Assembly (NCBI GenBank): GCA_038521825.1
Contig: JBCBKL010000007.1
Span: 90,857-154,856 of the forward strand
From: JBCBKL01 sp038521825
Lineage (GTDB): Bacteria; Pseudomonadota; Alphaproteobacteria; Rhodobacterales; Rhodobacteraceae
Reading direction: 5' to 3'
DNA: 64,000 nucleotides
Shown here one piece after another: positions 18,181 through 26,663 of the stretch; position 1 is the first letter of the stretch, and each line of letters opens with the position of its first letter. Made by a program: the position numbers and the translations under genes. A model generated the notes under the pieces. It had not been told where the DNA came from. It worked only from the letters and a program-made list of their open reading frames with translations, and made no database searches.

Positions 18181-19389
18181 TTATCCGGGTCGTCTTATGG
18201 TGATCTGCGTTACATCGCAGTTGGCACTTTCAAACGTCGCGGCGCAAGAGGTCAGGTAAAAATTCCACATGCGCCGGAACCGTTCGTCAAATCCCATATG
18301 AGCGATCTCGTCCCACTTTTCATTGAATGTATCGTGCCAGCGCCGCAGCGTGATGTTGTAGGATTGCCCGAACTCGACTGAGCGTTCGACAGCGAAACCA
18401 GCCTTAGCGATCTGCTCGCGCAAGGCCGAGGGCGACGGCAGCATGCCTCCGGGAAAGATGTATTTTTGAACGAAATCGACACCACGCTGATAGATGTGCC
18501 AGCGCTTGTCCTGCACCGTGATGATCTGCAAAGTCGCGTTTTTTCCGGGCTTCAGGCGCTCGCGAACCGTCTTGAAATAAACGGGCCAATAACGCTGACC
18601 CACGGCTTCGAACATCTCAATGCTGGCAATGCCGTCGTAGGTGCCGTTTTCGTCGCGATAATCCTGCAACTTGAAATCCACCATCTCTGATAGTCCGGCC
18701 TTTTCAATGCGCTGCTGAGCGTACTTGAACTGCTCTTCGCTGATGGTAAGGCCGGTCACTCGCAGCCCCCGTTCCTTTGCAGCGTATTCTGCGAAGCCGC
18801 CCCATCCACAACCGATCTCAAGAATGTGGTCACCAGGTTGCGCACCCATTTGATCAACCATGCTGGCATACTTCGCGATCTGTGCTTTCTCCGTACTTTC
18901 CTGGCCGGTCTCGAACAAGGCGGAGGAATAGGTCATCGTGTCGTCAAGCCACACACCGTAGAAGTCGTTGCCGAGATCGTAGTGATGACTGATGTTCTTT
19001 TTTGCCTGCCCACGGTGGTTGCGACGCAACCAGAACCGGAAGAGTTCAAACTGGCGCAACAGCCACAGCCCCCGGAACCCGTCATAGAATTCGTCATTGT
19101 CGGCGTGGACGAGGTCCATGAAAGCTTGCAGGTCCGGCGTACTCCACCATTCGTCCAGGTACGCATCGCAAAAACCAAGATCGCCTTCGCGGATCAAACG
19201 GGCGAAAAGATCGGCGTTGTGAATGTGCAGTTCGGCGATCGGCCCGGGATTATGGCCCTGAGCCCGGAACAACCGGCCATCGGGCAGCACGAAATCGATC
19301 CGCCCGTACTGAAGTTCTGTCGCGGCCGCAAAAACCTGCGCGAAGTAGCGTGGGAGCCCCGTCTCTCCGTCTGTCGTCGTTAGTACCAT
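18181..19389 (-). CDS. cfa: Cyclopropane-fatty-acyl-phospholipid synthase
   Basis: A 402-residue SAM-dependent methyltransferase that adds a methylene bridge to unsaturated acyl chains of membrane lipids. The SAM site is LEIGCGWGGFAEYAA (about 190-204). The family-specific HHYDLGNDFYGVWLDDTMTYSSALF precedes it, and GGMLPSP and the C-terminal WHDTFNEKWDEI are also typical. It lies between phr and trgA on the same strand. In R. sphaeroides a cfa gene and phrA are targets of the singlet-oxygen sigma factor RpoE, and the same pairing here suggests a membrane stress role. Confidence 0.9.
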   Translation of the reverse strand: MVLTTTDGETGLPRYFAQVFAAATELQYGRIDFVLPDGRLFRAQGHNPGPIAELHIHNADLFARLIREGDLGFCDAYLDEWWSTPDLQAFMDLVHADNDEFYDGFRGLWLLRQFELFRFWLRRNHRGQAKKNISHHYDLGNDFYGVWLDDTMTYSSALFETGQESTEKAQIAKYASMVDQMGAQPGDHILEIGCGWGGFAEYAAKERGLRVTGLTISEEQFKYAQQRIEKAGLSEMVDFKLQDYRDENGTYDGIASIEMFEAVGQRYWPVYFKTVRERLKPGKNATLQIITVQDKRWHIYQRGVDFVQKYIFPGGMLPSPSALREQIAKAGFAVERSVEFGQSYNITLRRWHDTFNEKWDEIAHMGFDERFRRMWNFYLTSCAATFESANCDVTQITIRRPG

Positions 19390-19446
19390 CCCCGGAACTC
19401 ATCCTCTTTTTTGTAAAGCTACGTTGACACACAACTTCACGCAACC

Positions 19447-20862
19447 TCAGAAACTTCGGTTTTCATATGCACTTAGCGCCCGTTTGCGCCCTGCCTCGGG
19501 TGTTACGACCGGGCGCGGATATGGATCATTTGGCGACAGATCCCAGCTTTGCGGAATGGCCTCGAAATAGGCCTGCGCATCCGCATGTGGGTTGGCCCGG
19601 CCTTCGGCGATCCAACGGTTGACGTAGTCATGGTTCTTGTCGAACTTGTCGAGTTGGGTAACCGGGTTGAAGACGCGGAAATAGGGTGTAGCGTCAGGCC
19701 CTGAACCCGCCGACCATTGCCAGCCCATGGCGTTCGAGGCCGGATCCCAGTCGATGAGGCAATCCTCGAACCAATCGAGGCCGGTTTTCCAATGCGTCAG
19801 CAGATGTTTCGTCAGATAGGATGCCACGATCATACGCCCCCGATTGTGCATCCGTCCGGTGACGTACATCTCGCGCATGGCGGCATCGACGAACGGGATA
19901 CCGGTGCGGCCCTGTTTCCATGCCAAGACTTCTGGGGTTTCTTCTGTATTCCAGGGAAAGGCGTCCCAATTGGGTTTCCAGTTCCCGGTCAGCATATGCG
20001 GCGTGTGATGCATCAGGTGGTACGCGAACTCTCGCCAGACGAGTTCCTTGAGAAAGATCTCTGCGCCCGCCTTGCCCTCCTGAAGGGCTCGCATGCCGGA
20101 ATGCCAGCACTGATGGGGGCTGATCTCTCCGAGCGACAGGTTCTCTGAGAGACCAGAAGTGCCATCGATGGCGGGCAGATCCCGCAGATCTGCATACCTT
20201 GCAACGGTGTTATCAATGAATTCGGCCAGCCGGTCCTGCGCAGCTGTCTCGCCCAGTCGGACGTAAGGCCGGACAATTCCAGCGCCCCGCTTCATCACAT
20301 CGTTAAGCTTCCAGTCGGCTAGGTCGTCCGTTTCCGGCCATGCCTCCGGCTGTCTTAACGTCTTGGGCGCTGGCAACGGTACATCGACGTCACGATCCTT
20401 CACTGCTTTCCAGAATGGCGTGTACACCTTATAGAAACCGCCCGTTTTCGTCTCCGCAGTCCAAGGCTCAAACATCAAATGGCCGCCAAAGCTGCGGGCG
20501 TCGATCCCAGCCTCTTTCAAGGCCGTTTTGATCTTGCTGTCCCGCGCAGTCGATTGTGGATCGTAAAGCCGGGTCCAATAGACCGACGTGGCACCTGTTT
20601 CCTCAATGAGGTCCTGCAAGACTTCGAGCGCATCGCCACTGCGCAGGGTTAGCCGACTTTCGGCTTCGCGCAGGGCGTCCCCAAACACCTCAAGGCCAAG
20701 GCCCAGCCGCCATTTGGGCGCAGCCCCGTATGCATCGACCTGTTCGTCAAACACAAAAAGCGGAACAATAGGCCGCCCGCTCTGCGCCGCCGCGTGCAAG
20801 GCAGGATGATCGCTCAGCCGCAGATCGCGCCTGAACCAGATGATGATTGGATGACTGCTCAA
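19447..20862 (-). CDS. phr: Deoxyribodipyrimidine photolyase
   Basis: A 471-residue class I DNA photolyase (FAD plus antenna chromophore) that splits cyclobutane pyrimidine dimers with light. The N-terminal photolyase alpha/beta domain begins IIIWFRRDLRLSDHPAL. The C-terminal FAD-binding helical domain holds ELVWREFAYHLM, GRTGIPFVDAAMREM, TGRMHNRGRMIVASYLTKHLL and WDPASNAMGWQWSAGSGPD, the hallmark of the family; length is normal. It is the first gene of a minus-strand run with cfa and trgA-trgB-cysK-mscS, and a sequence like RpoE-dependent promoters lies just upstream. Confidence 0.95.
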   Translation of the reverse strand: MSSHPIIIWFRRDLRLSDHPALHAAAQSGRPIVPLFVFDEQVDAYGAAPKWRLGLGLEVFGDALREAESRLTLRSGDALEVLQDLIEETGATSVYWTRLYDPQSTARDSKIKTALKEAGIDARSFGGHLMFEPWTAETKTGGFYKVYTPFWKAVKDRDVDVPLPAPKTLRQPEAWPETDDLADWKLNDVMKRGAGIVRPYVRLGETAAQDRLAEFIDNTVARYADLRDLPAIDGTSGLSENLSLGEISPHQCWHSGMRALQEGKAGAEIFLKELVWREFAYHLMHHTPHMLTGNWKPNWDAFPWNTEETPEVLAWKQGRTGIPFVDAAMREMYVTGRMHNRGRMIVASYLTKHLLTHWKTGLDWFEDCLIDWDPASNAMGWQWSAGSGPDATPYFRVFNPVTQLDKFDKNHDYVNRWIAEGRANPHADAQAYFEAIPQSWDLSPNDPYPRPVVTPEAGRKRALSAYENRSF

Positions 20863-20883
20863 CTTCCACGTCCGTTTGTTAAG

Positions 20884-20913
20884 AGCGTACGTAGCCCTTT
20901 GGCCGATGGATCA
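20884..20913 (-). promoter_or_regulatory. Candidate RpoE (ECF sigma) promoter for phr
   Basis: On the minus strand TGATCC (20913-20908) is followed by exactly 18 bases and TACGCT (20889-20884), ending 21 bases before the phr ATG at 20862. TGATCC with an 18-base spacer is the -35 type I recall for RpoE/ChrR-dependent promoters of R. sphaeroides, including phrA. The -10 match is weaker. Confidence 0.5.
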
Positions 20914-20944
20914 ATTCCGCGCGGCATCACCCAGCGTCAGGCCA

Positions 20945-20983
20945 AACAAAAAAGGCCCCGGGAGTCACCCGGGGCCTTTCTTT
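20945..20983 (-). terminator. Strong intrinsic terminator after the BCCT gene
   Basis: A 12-base-pair perfect stem, AAAGGCCCCGGG with CCCGGGGCCTTT, closes a 5-base loop (20951-20979). On the minus strand it is followed by a T-run (plus-strand AAAAAA), and on the plus strand by TTTCTTT. It lies 15 bases past the stop of the BCCT gene and ahead of the phr promoter, so it separates the two transcription units. Confidence 0.88.
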
Positions 20984-20994
20984 AGGTGTTAAGT

Positions 20995-22686
20995 TCACTC
21001 CGCCGGGGCAGCCGCCGCATTGTCGGACGTGGTTGCCACACCGTGCTTTTCACGCCGGCTGTCGTTCCAGATGGCTTTGATCAGGGCAACCCCCTGCAGA
21101 ACCATCACGATCGAGAACGGGAACGCGCCGATCACCATGGCCGTCTGGATCGCCTTGAGACCGCCTTTGGGATCGTTATCGGACGCGCCGGCGATAAGCA
21201 GCGCGGCGACAACCAACCCAAGGGCGACACCCCAAAAGTAGATGTGAGGCTTGGCCTTTGGCCCTTCGTCACCAGCGGCGTTGATCGTATTGACGATCAG
21301 CACAGCCGAGTCCGCCGTTGTGACCAGATACGTCATCAACAACACAACGATCACAACTGACATGGTCCAACCCAGTGCGGCCCCAAGCATATGGACCACC
21401 ATGGCAAAGATCTTGTCACCATCCGGCGCACCAAGAATGGCACCATTGGCGTTACCGTTGAGCTCAAGGTCGATCGCGGTGCCCCCGGCCCAGGTGAACC
21501 AGACAAAGCACATCAGTGACGGCACAAGGATCGCGCCGATCACGAATTCGCGGATTGTCCGCCCCTTGGAGATGCGCGCCAGGAACAGGCCGACAAACGG
21601 GGCAAATGCAATCCACCAAGCCCAGTAGAAGACCGACCAACCACCTTGCCAGCCTTCTAGCTGGGTGGCTACCGAACCTTCGACACCGTCCGAGCGCCAG
21701 ACCGTGAAGAGCATCTCGGGCATCGCGAGGAGGTAATCCCAGATACCGACGAACAGGGCCTGAAGACCAAAGAACGTGGACCCGAAGAGCAGGAAGAACG
21801 TCAAAAGGAAGATCGAGAGCCCCATGTTGAGGTTCGACAGCCATTTGATGCCCTTACCGACACCTGACAGGGCTGACAGCGTCGATGCGCCCATGATGAC
21901 GAGGATCGCAACAATTACCCCAAGCGTGTTCGAGGTGCCCGCTTCGTTCGTCAGACCGCCAATACCGATACGGGTCAGACCGGCCACAAATTGCTCGACG
22001 CCAAAGCCGAGGGTCTGCGCAACACCGAGGATCGTTGCTACAACGGCAACGATATCGATGAGACTGCCGAGGGGTCCCGAAAGTGCTTTGCCGAAGAGCG
22101 GTGTCAGTGACGACCGCATGGTCAACGGCAAGCCGCGGCGATAACAGAAAAAGCCAAGGGAGAGGCCCGCAATCGCATAGCAGGCCCATGCACCAAGACC
22201 CCAATGCAGGAATGACCACTTGTACGCGCTGCGAATTGTTTCGGCGGATTCTCCGGCCACAAAGCCCTGAATAACGTCCGGATTGTTCTGGAAATGATAG
22301 ACCGGTTCGGCTACGGCCCAGGTCAGCATGCCTACGCCGATACCCGCACCGAACATCATCGAAAACCAAGAGAAATTCGAAAATTCGGGCTTGTCATCTT
22401 CGACGCCTAGTTTGAGGCGCCCCGCTGCGGGCCAGATGGCCAACAGTAAACACAGAAGCACAAAGCTCGCGACGATATAAACATACCAATAAGCCGTGTT
22501 CGCGAGGATGAACGTGTTGATTGCGTTCAGCACTGCGCCCGCCGCATCCGGAAAAACCACGGCCCAGACAACGAGCGCAGCAATGATGAATTTCGAGATG
22601 ACGGCGACGCTGGGACTAAAGCCCGAATAGAACCCGCTGTCTGCGGTTCTGATGGGTAGATCCATCAGAGGGGGTTTGGGTGCCAT
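20995..22686 (-). CDS. BCCT-family betaine/choline/DMSP transporter
   Basis: A 563-residue secondary transporter with about 12 membrane helices. Characteristic BCCT motifs are SMMFGAGIGVGMLTWAVAEP (about 103-122) in the substrate region and SVFYWAWWIAFAPFVGLF with FVWFTWAGG further on. The start at 22686 has AGGAAGG ahead. BCCT carriers move trimethylammonium compounds or DMSP by sodium or proton symport. The gene is next to the dmdA-acuI operon on the same strand but 180 bases away, so DMSP, glycine betaine, choline or carnitine are all possible. It ends at a strong terminator. Confidence 0.9.
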   Translation of the reverse strand: MAPKPPLMDLPIRTADSGFYSGFSPSVAVISKFIIAALVVWAVVFPDAAGAVLNAINTFILANTAYWYVYIVASFVLLCLLLAIWPAAGRLKLGVEDDKPEFSNFSWFSMMFGAGIGVGMLTWAVAEPVYHFQNNPDVIQGFVAGESAETIRSAYKWSFLHWGLGAWACYAIAGLSLGFFCYRRGLPLTMRSSLTPLFGKALSGPLGSLIDIVAVVATILGVAQTLGFGVEQFVAGLTRIGIGGLTNEAGTSNTLGVIVAILVIMGASTLSALSGVGKGIKWLSNLNMGLSIFLLTFFLLFGSTFFGLQALFVGIWDYLLAMPEMLFTVWRSDGVEGSVATQLEGWQGGWSVFYWAWWIAFAPFVGLFLARISKGRTIREFVIGAILVPSLMCFVWFTWAGGTAIDLELNGNANGAILGAPDGDKIFAMVVHMLGAALGWTMSVVIVVLLMTYLVTTADSAVLIVNTINAAGDEGPKAKPHIYFWGVALGLVVAALLIAGASDNDPKGGLKAIQTAMVIGAFPFSIVMVLQGVALIKAIWNDSRREKHGVATTSDNAAAAPAE

Positions 22687-22866
22687 GGTTACCTTCCTGT
22701 TATCATTTTATTTGTGACAACAGGGAAACACGGCTCGGCATTTTTACAAAATGTTTATATTTTTGATTGCCTAAATACGCGGCAAATCAGCCGCTTTTTG
22801 CGTCTCGCACCGGAATTCGCAAACCGACACAATCCCCAAAAACGCTGCTGCAATGCAGAAAAGACG

Positions 22867-23283
22867 TTAAATTTCAGTGCGAATCTGTGCAGCCAGCGAC
22901 GCAATCTGATCCATGTCGCCGGCTTGGCCCGGGGGGCGCAATGCAACACCCTCATGGCGCGGCAAAATGTGGAAATGGAGGTGAAACACCTCTTGCCCTC
23001 CGGCCGCCTCGTTAAATTGCTGGATCGTTATGCCGTCGGCTCCAAGCGCCGTTTTTGCCGCATTCGCAACCTTGCGAACCGTGGCCATCACGGTCGCGAG
23101 CTGTGCGTCGGTCGCGTCCAACACATTGCGCGCTGGGGTTTTGGGGATGACCAGACAATGGCCATCCGCCCGCGGAAAAATATCCATGAAGCACAGCGTG
23201 TCATCGTCCTCATAGACCCTGATCGACGGGATCTCGTCGGTCAGGATCTTGGCAAAGATGTTCTGGTCGTCATAGGCGCTCAT
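22867..23283 (-). CDS. HIT-family nucleotide hydrolase
   Basis: A 138-residue histidine-triad protein. The triad HLHFHIL is at about 101-107, preceded by the conserved GGQEVFHLHFH, and the N-terminal half carries DIFPRADGHCLVIPK. Members hydrolyse nucleoside phosphoramidates or dinucleoside polyphosphates. Its ATG overlaps the acuI stop by 4 bases, so it is the last gene of the DMSP operon. There is no known direct role in DMSP breakdown; the coupling may be only transcriptional. Confidence 0.9.
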   Translation of the reverse strand: MSAYDDQNIFAKILTDEIPSIRVYEDDDTLCFMDIFPRADGHCLVIPKTPARNVLDATDAQLATVMATVRKVANAAKTALGADGITIQQFNEAAGGQEVFHLHFHILPRHEGVALRPPGQAGDMDQIASLAAQIRTEI

Positions 23284-24272
23284 GCGTTCACATCCACGAC
23301 GACGCGGCCCTTGACCTGCCCCTTAAGGATATCCGCACCCAGCTTCGGCAAATCGCTCAGCGTGGCCGGGTTGATCATGGCCTCGAGCTTGTCCATGGGC
23401 AGATCCGTCGCGATCCGTTCCCATGCACGCAACCGGTTCTCGTAGGGCTGCATGACGCTGTCGATGCCCAAAAGGTTCACGCTCCTTAGAAGGAAGGGGA
23501 TGACGGTCGCCGGCAACGCCGCTCCACCGGCCAAACCAACGGCTGCAACGGATGCCCCGTATTTCATTTGCCCCAGGACGCGGGCCAGCATGTTGCCGCC
23601 AACAGCGTCGACGCAGCCAGACCAGGTTTCGCTTTCCAGCGGTCGCTTGGTTGTTTCGTTCATTTCTTCGCGGGGGACGATCTGGATCGCGCCCAGCGAT
23701 TTCAGGTAATCCCCCGTTTCGGGCCGCCCAGTGACCGCCGCCACTTCATGACCGAGATTGGCGAGAATGGCCGTTGCAACGGATCCGACACCGCCTGCCG
23801 CGCCGGTCACCAGAACCGGCCCCTGACCGGGCACCAACCCATGATCCTCCAGCGCCATGACGGCCAACATCGCAGTGAAGCCTGCCGTGCCCACGGCCAT
23901 GGCCTGACGCGTATCGAGACCAGCAGGAAGCGGGACCAGCCAATCCGCCCGGACGCGCGCCTTTTGCGAATACCCGCCCCAATGAGCCTCGCCCACGCGC
24001 CAGCCGGTCAGCACAACCTTGTCGCCCGGCTTATAGCGATCATCCTCGGATGCTTCGACCGTACCGGCAAAATCAATGCCGGGGATGTGGGGGTATTTTC
24101 GAACAAGACCACCACCCGGCCCGATGCACAAACCGTCCTTGTAGTTCACGGTCGAGTGTTCGACCGCCACCGTGACCTCGGCTTCAGGCAGATCATCAAG
24201 CCCGATCTGCTCAACCGCCGCCGATGTCTGGCCGCTCTCTTCGTCTTTACGAACAATCAATGCATTGAACAT
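23280..24272 (-). CDS. acuI: Acryloyl-CoA reductase (NADPH)
   Basis: A 330-residue medium-chain dehydrogenase of the YhdH/AcuI group without zinc ligands. The N-terminal catalytic region has VNYKDGLCIGPGGGLVRKYP HIPGID-type sequence (about 43-66). The Rossmann nucleotide site is VTGAAGGVGSVA (about 153-164). In Ruegeria pomeroyi acuI is co-transcribed with dmdA and removes toxic acryloyl-CoA formed during DMSP catabolism, turning it into propionyl-CoA. Here it follows dmdA by 76 bases, which supports the symbol. Confidence 0.9.
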   Translation of the reverse strand: MFNALIVRKDEESGQTSAAVEQIGLDDLPEAEVTVAVEHSTVNYKDGLCIGPGGGLVRKYPHIPGIDFAGTVEASEDDRYKPGDKVVLTGWRVGEAHWGGYSQKARVRADWLVPLPAGLDTRQAMAVGTAGFTAMLAVMALEDHGLVPGQGPVLVTGAAGGVGSVATAILANLGHEVAAVTGRPETGDYLKSLGAIQIVPREEMNETTKRPLESETWSGCVDAVGGNMLARVLGQMKYGASVAAVGLAGGAALPATVIPFLLRSVNLLGIDSVMQPYENRLRAWERIATDLPMDKLEAMINPATLSDLPKLGADILKGQVKGRVVVDVNA

Positions 24273-24348
24273 CGCTCGCCTTTCCGGGGTCCTGCCCCTT
24301 CTCTTCGTCTAAAATACGCCCGCCGGAGGCTCTCCGAAAGGTCGACAC

Positions 24349-25452
24349 CTAAAGCCAGAAAGTCTCCCAAACGTTCGCCGCCCGCACGCCATCCTGCGTC
24401 ACGACATCCAGATCGGTTCCTTCGTCCCAATGTGTCATGCGGACCATGCCGATGGCCACGTTGGTGTTGAAATCGGGTGACCAGGCAGCACTTGTCACGT
24501 TGCCCACATGCCGCTCGCCGGACATCAGCGGCCAGCGCCGGTCGCAAGACGGCACGGGTGAACCAAAAATCTCAATCGCGCGGATTTGTCGGATAGGCCC
24601 CTCCTGCGCCACCCGCAGCAAGGCATCCCGACCCACGCATCCTATGGCTGTCTGGGTATTGCAGAACTTGCCCAGACCGCATTCATGTGGCGTATTGTTG
24701 TCGGTCATGTCGTTCCCATAGGACAAAAGCCCGCCTTCGATCCGCTCGATCAGGTTGGGACAGCCCGCCCTGACATCCAGATCGCGCCCGGCCTCCATCA
24801 GTGCATGCCACAGCGGCATGCCGATATCGCTGCCATCGACGTAGATCTCGAACCCGCCCTGGCGCGAATAGCCTGAGCGGGCAACGGCCAAACTGCGTCC
24901 CTGAAATTCCAGCATTTTGAAACGGAAGAAGCGGATATCGCGGACCGTATCGCCAAAGATGCGGGCCATTAGGTCTTCGGCAAGTGGCCCCTGAACCGCA
25001 AGCGGTGACACATCCGGTTCGTCCACCAGAACATCCAGCCGGAATCCGTAGGCAATGCCTTTGACCCAGAACAGCAGATCGGAGTCTGCGATGGAAATCC
25101 ACCACCGGTCCTCGGCCAGTTTCACCGCGACCGGATCATTCAGCATGCCCCCTGTCTCGTCTACGATCGGTATGTAGTAGCATTGGCCGGGCAGCATGCC
25201 CCGCAGATCGCGCGGTGTCAGCATCTGCATCAGACGCCCCGCATCCGGCCCGCGCAGTTCGACCTGCCGTTCAGCGGCCACATCCCAGATCTGAACCTTG
25301 GACTTGAGATGCTTGTAATCCTCTTCGACGCTTTCAAAGACTGTCGGCAAGAGCATGTGATTGTAGACCGTATAGGCCTTGACCCCGGCTGCCTCGACCC
25401 CTTCGGAAAAAGGGGTACGGCGCAACCGGCGCGACGGCGATATGATCCTCAT
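24349..25452 (-). CDS. dmdA: DMSP demethylase
   Basis: A 367-residue enzyme of the aminomethyltransferase (GcvT) fold. DmdA transfers a methyl group from DMSP to tetrahydrofolate, leaving methylmercaptopropionate. The sequence SPSRRLRRTPFSEGVEAAGVK AYTVYNHM-type opening, QIWDVAAERQVELRGPDA, SPLAVQGPLAEDLMARIFG, SGYSRQGGFEIYVDGSDIGMP and NLIERIEGGLLSYGNDM fit the roseobacter DmdA clade closely rather than GcvT, as does the following acuI gene. The start ATG at 25452 overlaps the stop of the dinB gene as TAATG. This is the key enzyme of the marine sulfur demethylation pathway. Confidence 0.93.
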   Translation of the reverse strand: MRIISPSRRLRRTPFSEGVEAAGVKAYTVYNHMLLPTVFESVEEDYKHLKSKVQIWDVAAERQVELRGPDAGRLMQMLTPRDLRGMLPGQCYYIPIVDETGGMLNDPVAVKLAEDRWWISIADSDLLFWVKGIAYGFRLDVLVDEPDVSPLAVQGPLAEDLMARIFGDTVRDIRFFRFKMLEFQGRSLAVARSGYSRQGGFEIYVDGSDIGMPLWHALMEAGRDLDVRAGCPNLIERIEGGLLSYGNDMTDNNTPHECGLGKFCNTQTAIGCVGRDALLRVAQEGPIRQIRAIEIFGSPVPSCDRRWPLMSGERHVGNVTSAAWSPDFNTNVAIGMVRMTHWDEGTDLDVVTQDGVRAANVWETFWL

Positions 25453-25961
25453 TATTGGTCCTCGGGCATAAAGGGTAGATCGGTTACGTAACCTTTGACG
25501 CCCGCGGCTGTGATCATCGCATGAATTTGCCCGCGATGGTGCGTCTGGTGATTGAAAAGCTGCATGACGCAAGTTGCCATGGGCCGCGTCATCTCGACCT
25601 GCGACAGCCCCGAAAACCAAGTCAGATCGCCTGCCAGATCCGCATCTTCAAGGCTCGCCGCCCAAAGCGAGATGCGCCCATCCATCCGTTCACGCTCGGC
25701 CCTCCAGGCCGGGACGGTTGCAAAGGCGTCCAGACCTTCGAGACCATCGCAGTCTGGGGCAGAACCACCGTCAAAGCGCGACATCCAGATATGATCACCC
25801 CAGACGAGGTGGTTCACCGTTCTGAAAATCGAGCCGAAGAAGGCACCGCGATCGCGGGTGAGTTCTTCGGCATCGAGAGGTGCAATAGCTTCTGCCAACT
25901 GCTTGTTCTGCCACGCATTGTACCGCGCCATCGTCACGCAATAATCGCGCCCGATCATCAC
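25452..25961 (-). CDS. DinB-family protein
   Basis: A 169-residue four-helix protein. The three metal-binding His of the DinB fold are visible in VNHLVWGDHIW (near residue 50) and in FNHQTHHRGQIHAM (near 140). DinB proteins include thiol-dependent S-transferases that use bacillithiol or mycothiol, but many have no known reaction. It overlaps dmdA by 1 base and DUF1326 by 4 (ATGA), so it is tightly coupled to the DMSP operon. A methyl- or thiol-transfer role would fit there but is only an inference. Confidence 0.88.
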   Translation of the reverse strand: MMIGRDYCVTMARYNAWQNKQLAEAIAPLDAEELTRDRGAFFGSIFRTVNHLVWGDHIWMSRFDGGSAPDCDGLEGLDAFATVPAWRAERERMDGRISLWAASLEDADLAGDLTWFSGLSQVEMTRPMATCVMQLFNHQTHHRGQIHAMITAAGVKGYVTDLPFMPEDQ

Positions 25962-26662
25962 TTGGGGCCCTTCCAGTCAATCGAGCAGATTTCTGCCGAC
26001 TTGCCACCAAAATCCCAGACCCGACCATAGTCGCGCACCTTCGACTTAAGACCGCGCGCGGCGATGATGTCCGGACCCATCCAGTATTTCGAGTTGCTGA
26101 TGACGACAGGGTGATCCGGGCTGCTGCCCTCGATCATCTCGATTTCGCCCTGGATCTTGCGCCCGACATAGAGGCCGCGGCGGTTACCCTCGCGGACGAT
26201 CTCCACCTTCTCGCGTTCAGCACCGATAATGTCGCTGACCAGCATGGTAAAGAGGCCAGTCGTGCCTCCCGCAGCGCCGGAAAAGATCTGTAGGATACCG
26301 TTATAGGCCTTCCCGCTTGCGCGCTCGTCGACATAGGCGGCGACACGCCAGCCGCCTTCGGCCATCCTGCCGGGGATGTCGACCATCAGACCAACATTGA
26401 GACCGGAGAGGTCTTCGCCTTCGAAATGGCCCTCGTCGATGGCAATGGCCATCCACGCCCTACAGTCGCCCTCGGTCGGAGGATGGGCACCAAGCGACAC
26501 GACGCAAGGGCAGAAGACGGTACAAGAACAGTTCAGAAACAGTTCACCCTTGATCACCCATTCCGTGGGGCGCATTTGACGCCGCCCCGGGTTCGGCATC
26601 CGGCTGTCGATCCGCTGCGAAATCGGCAGCTTGTCGGCCTGAGGTCTGCGTTTAGGCGCCAT
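25958..26662 (-). CDS. DUF1326 protein with CxCxxxCxC motif
   Basis: A 234-residue protein of the DUF1326 family. The Cys cluster NCSCTVFCPC at about 41-50 is the family mark and could bind a metal. The rest is beta-rich with conserved LSGLNVGLMVDIPGRMAEGGW. There is no signal peptide, and the basic N-terminus of about 30 residues may be a poorly conserved extension. The start has AGGAGGA ahead and lies 1 base past the stop of the DUF2182 gene. DUF1326 and DUF2182 genes are commonly neighbours; their function is unknown. Confidence 0.87.
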   Translation of the reverse strand: MAPKRRPQADKLPISQRIDSRMPNPGRRQMRPTEWVIKGELFLNCSCTVFCPCVVSLGAHPPTEGDCRAWMAIAIDEGHFEGEDLSGLNVGLMVDIPGRMAEGGWRVAAYVDERASGKAYNGILQIFSGAAGGTTGLFTMLVSDIIGAEREKVEIVREGNRRGLYVGRKIQGEIEMIEGSSPDHPVVISNSKYWMGPDIIAARGLKSKVRDYGRVWDFGGKSAEICSIDWKGPK

Positions 26663-26663
26663 C

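Noticed and set aside
22788..22810. Hairpin GCGGC-N6-GCCGC followed by T5 on the plus strand
   Set aside because: No plus-strand gene precedes it, and the minus-strand direction lacks a T-run, so a terminator role is unsupported.
23568..24470. 300-codon plus-strand frame
   Set aside because: Complement of acuI with no recognisable protein features.
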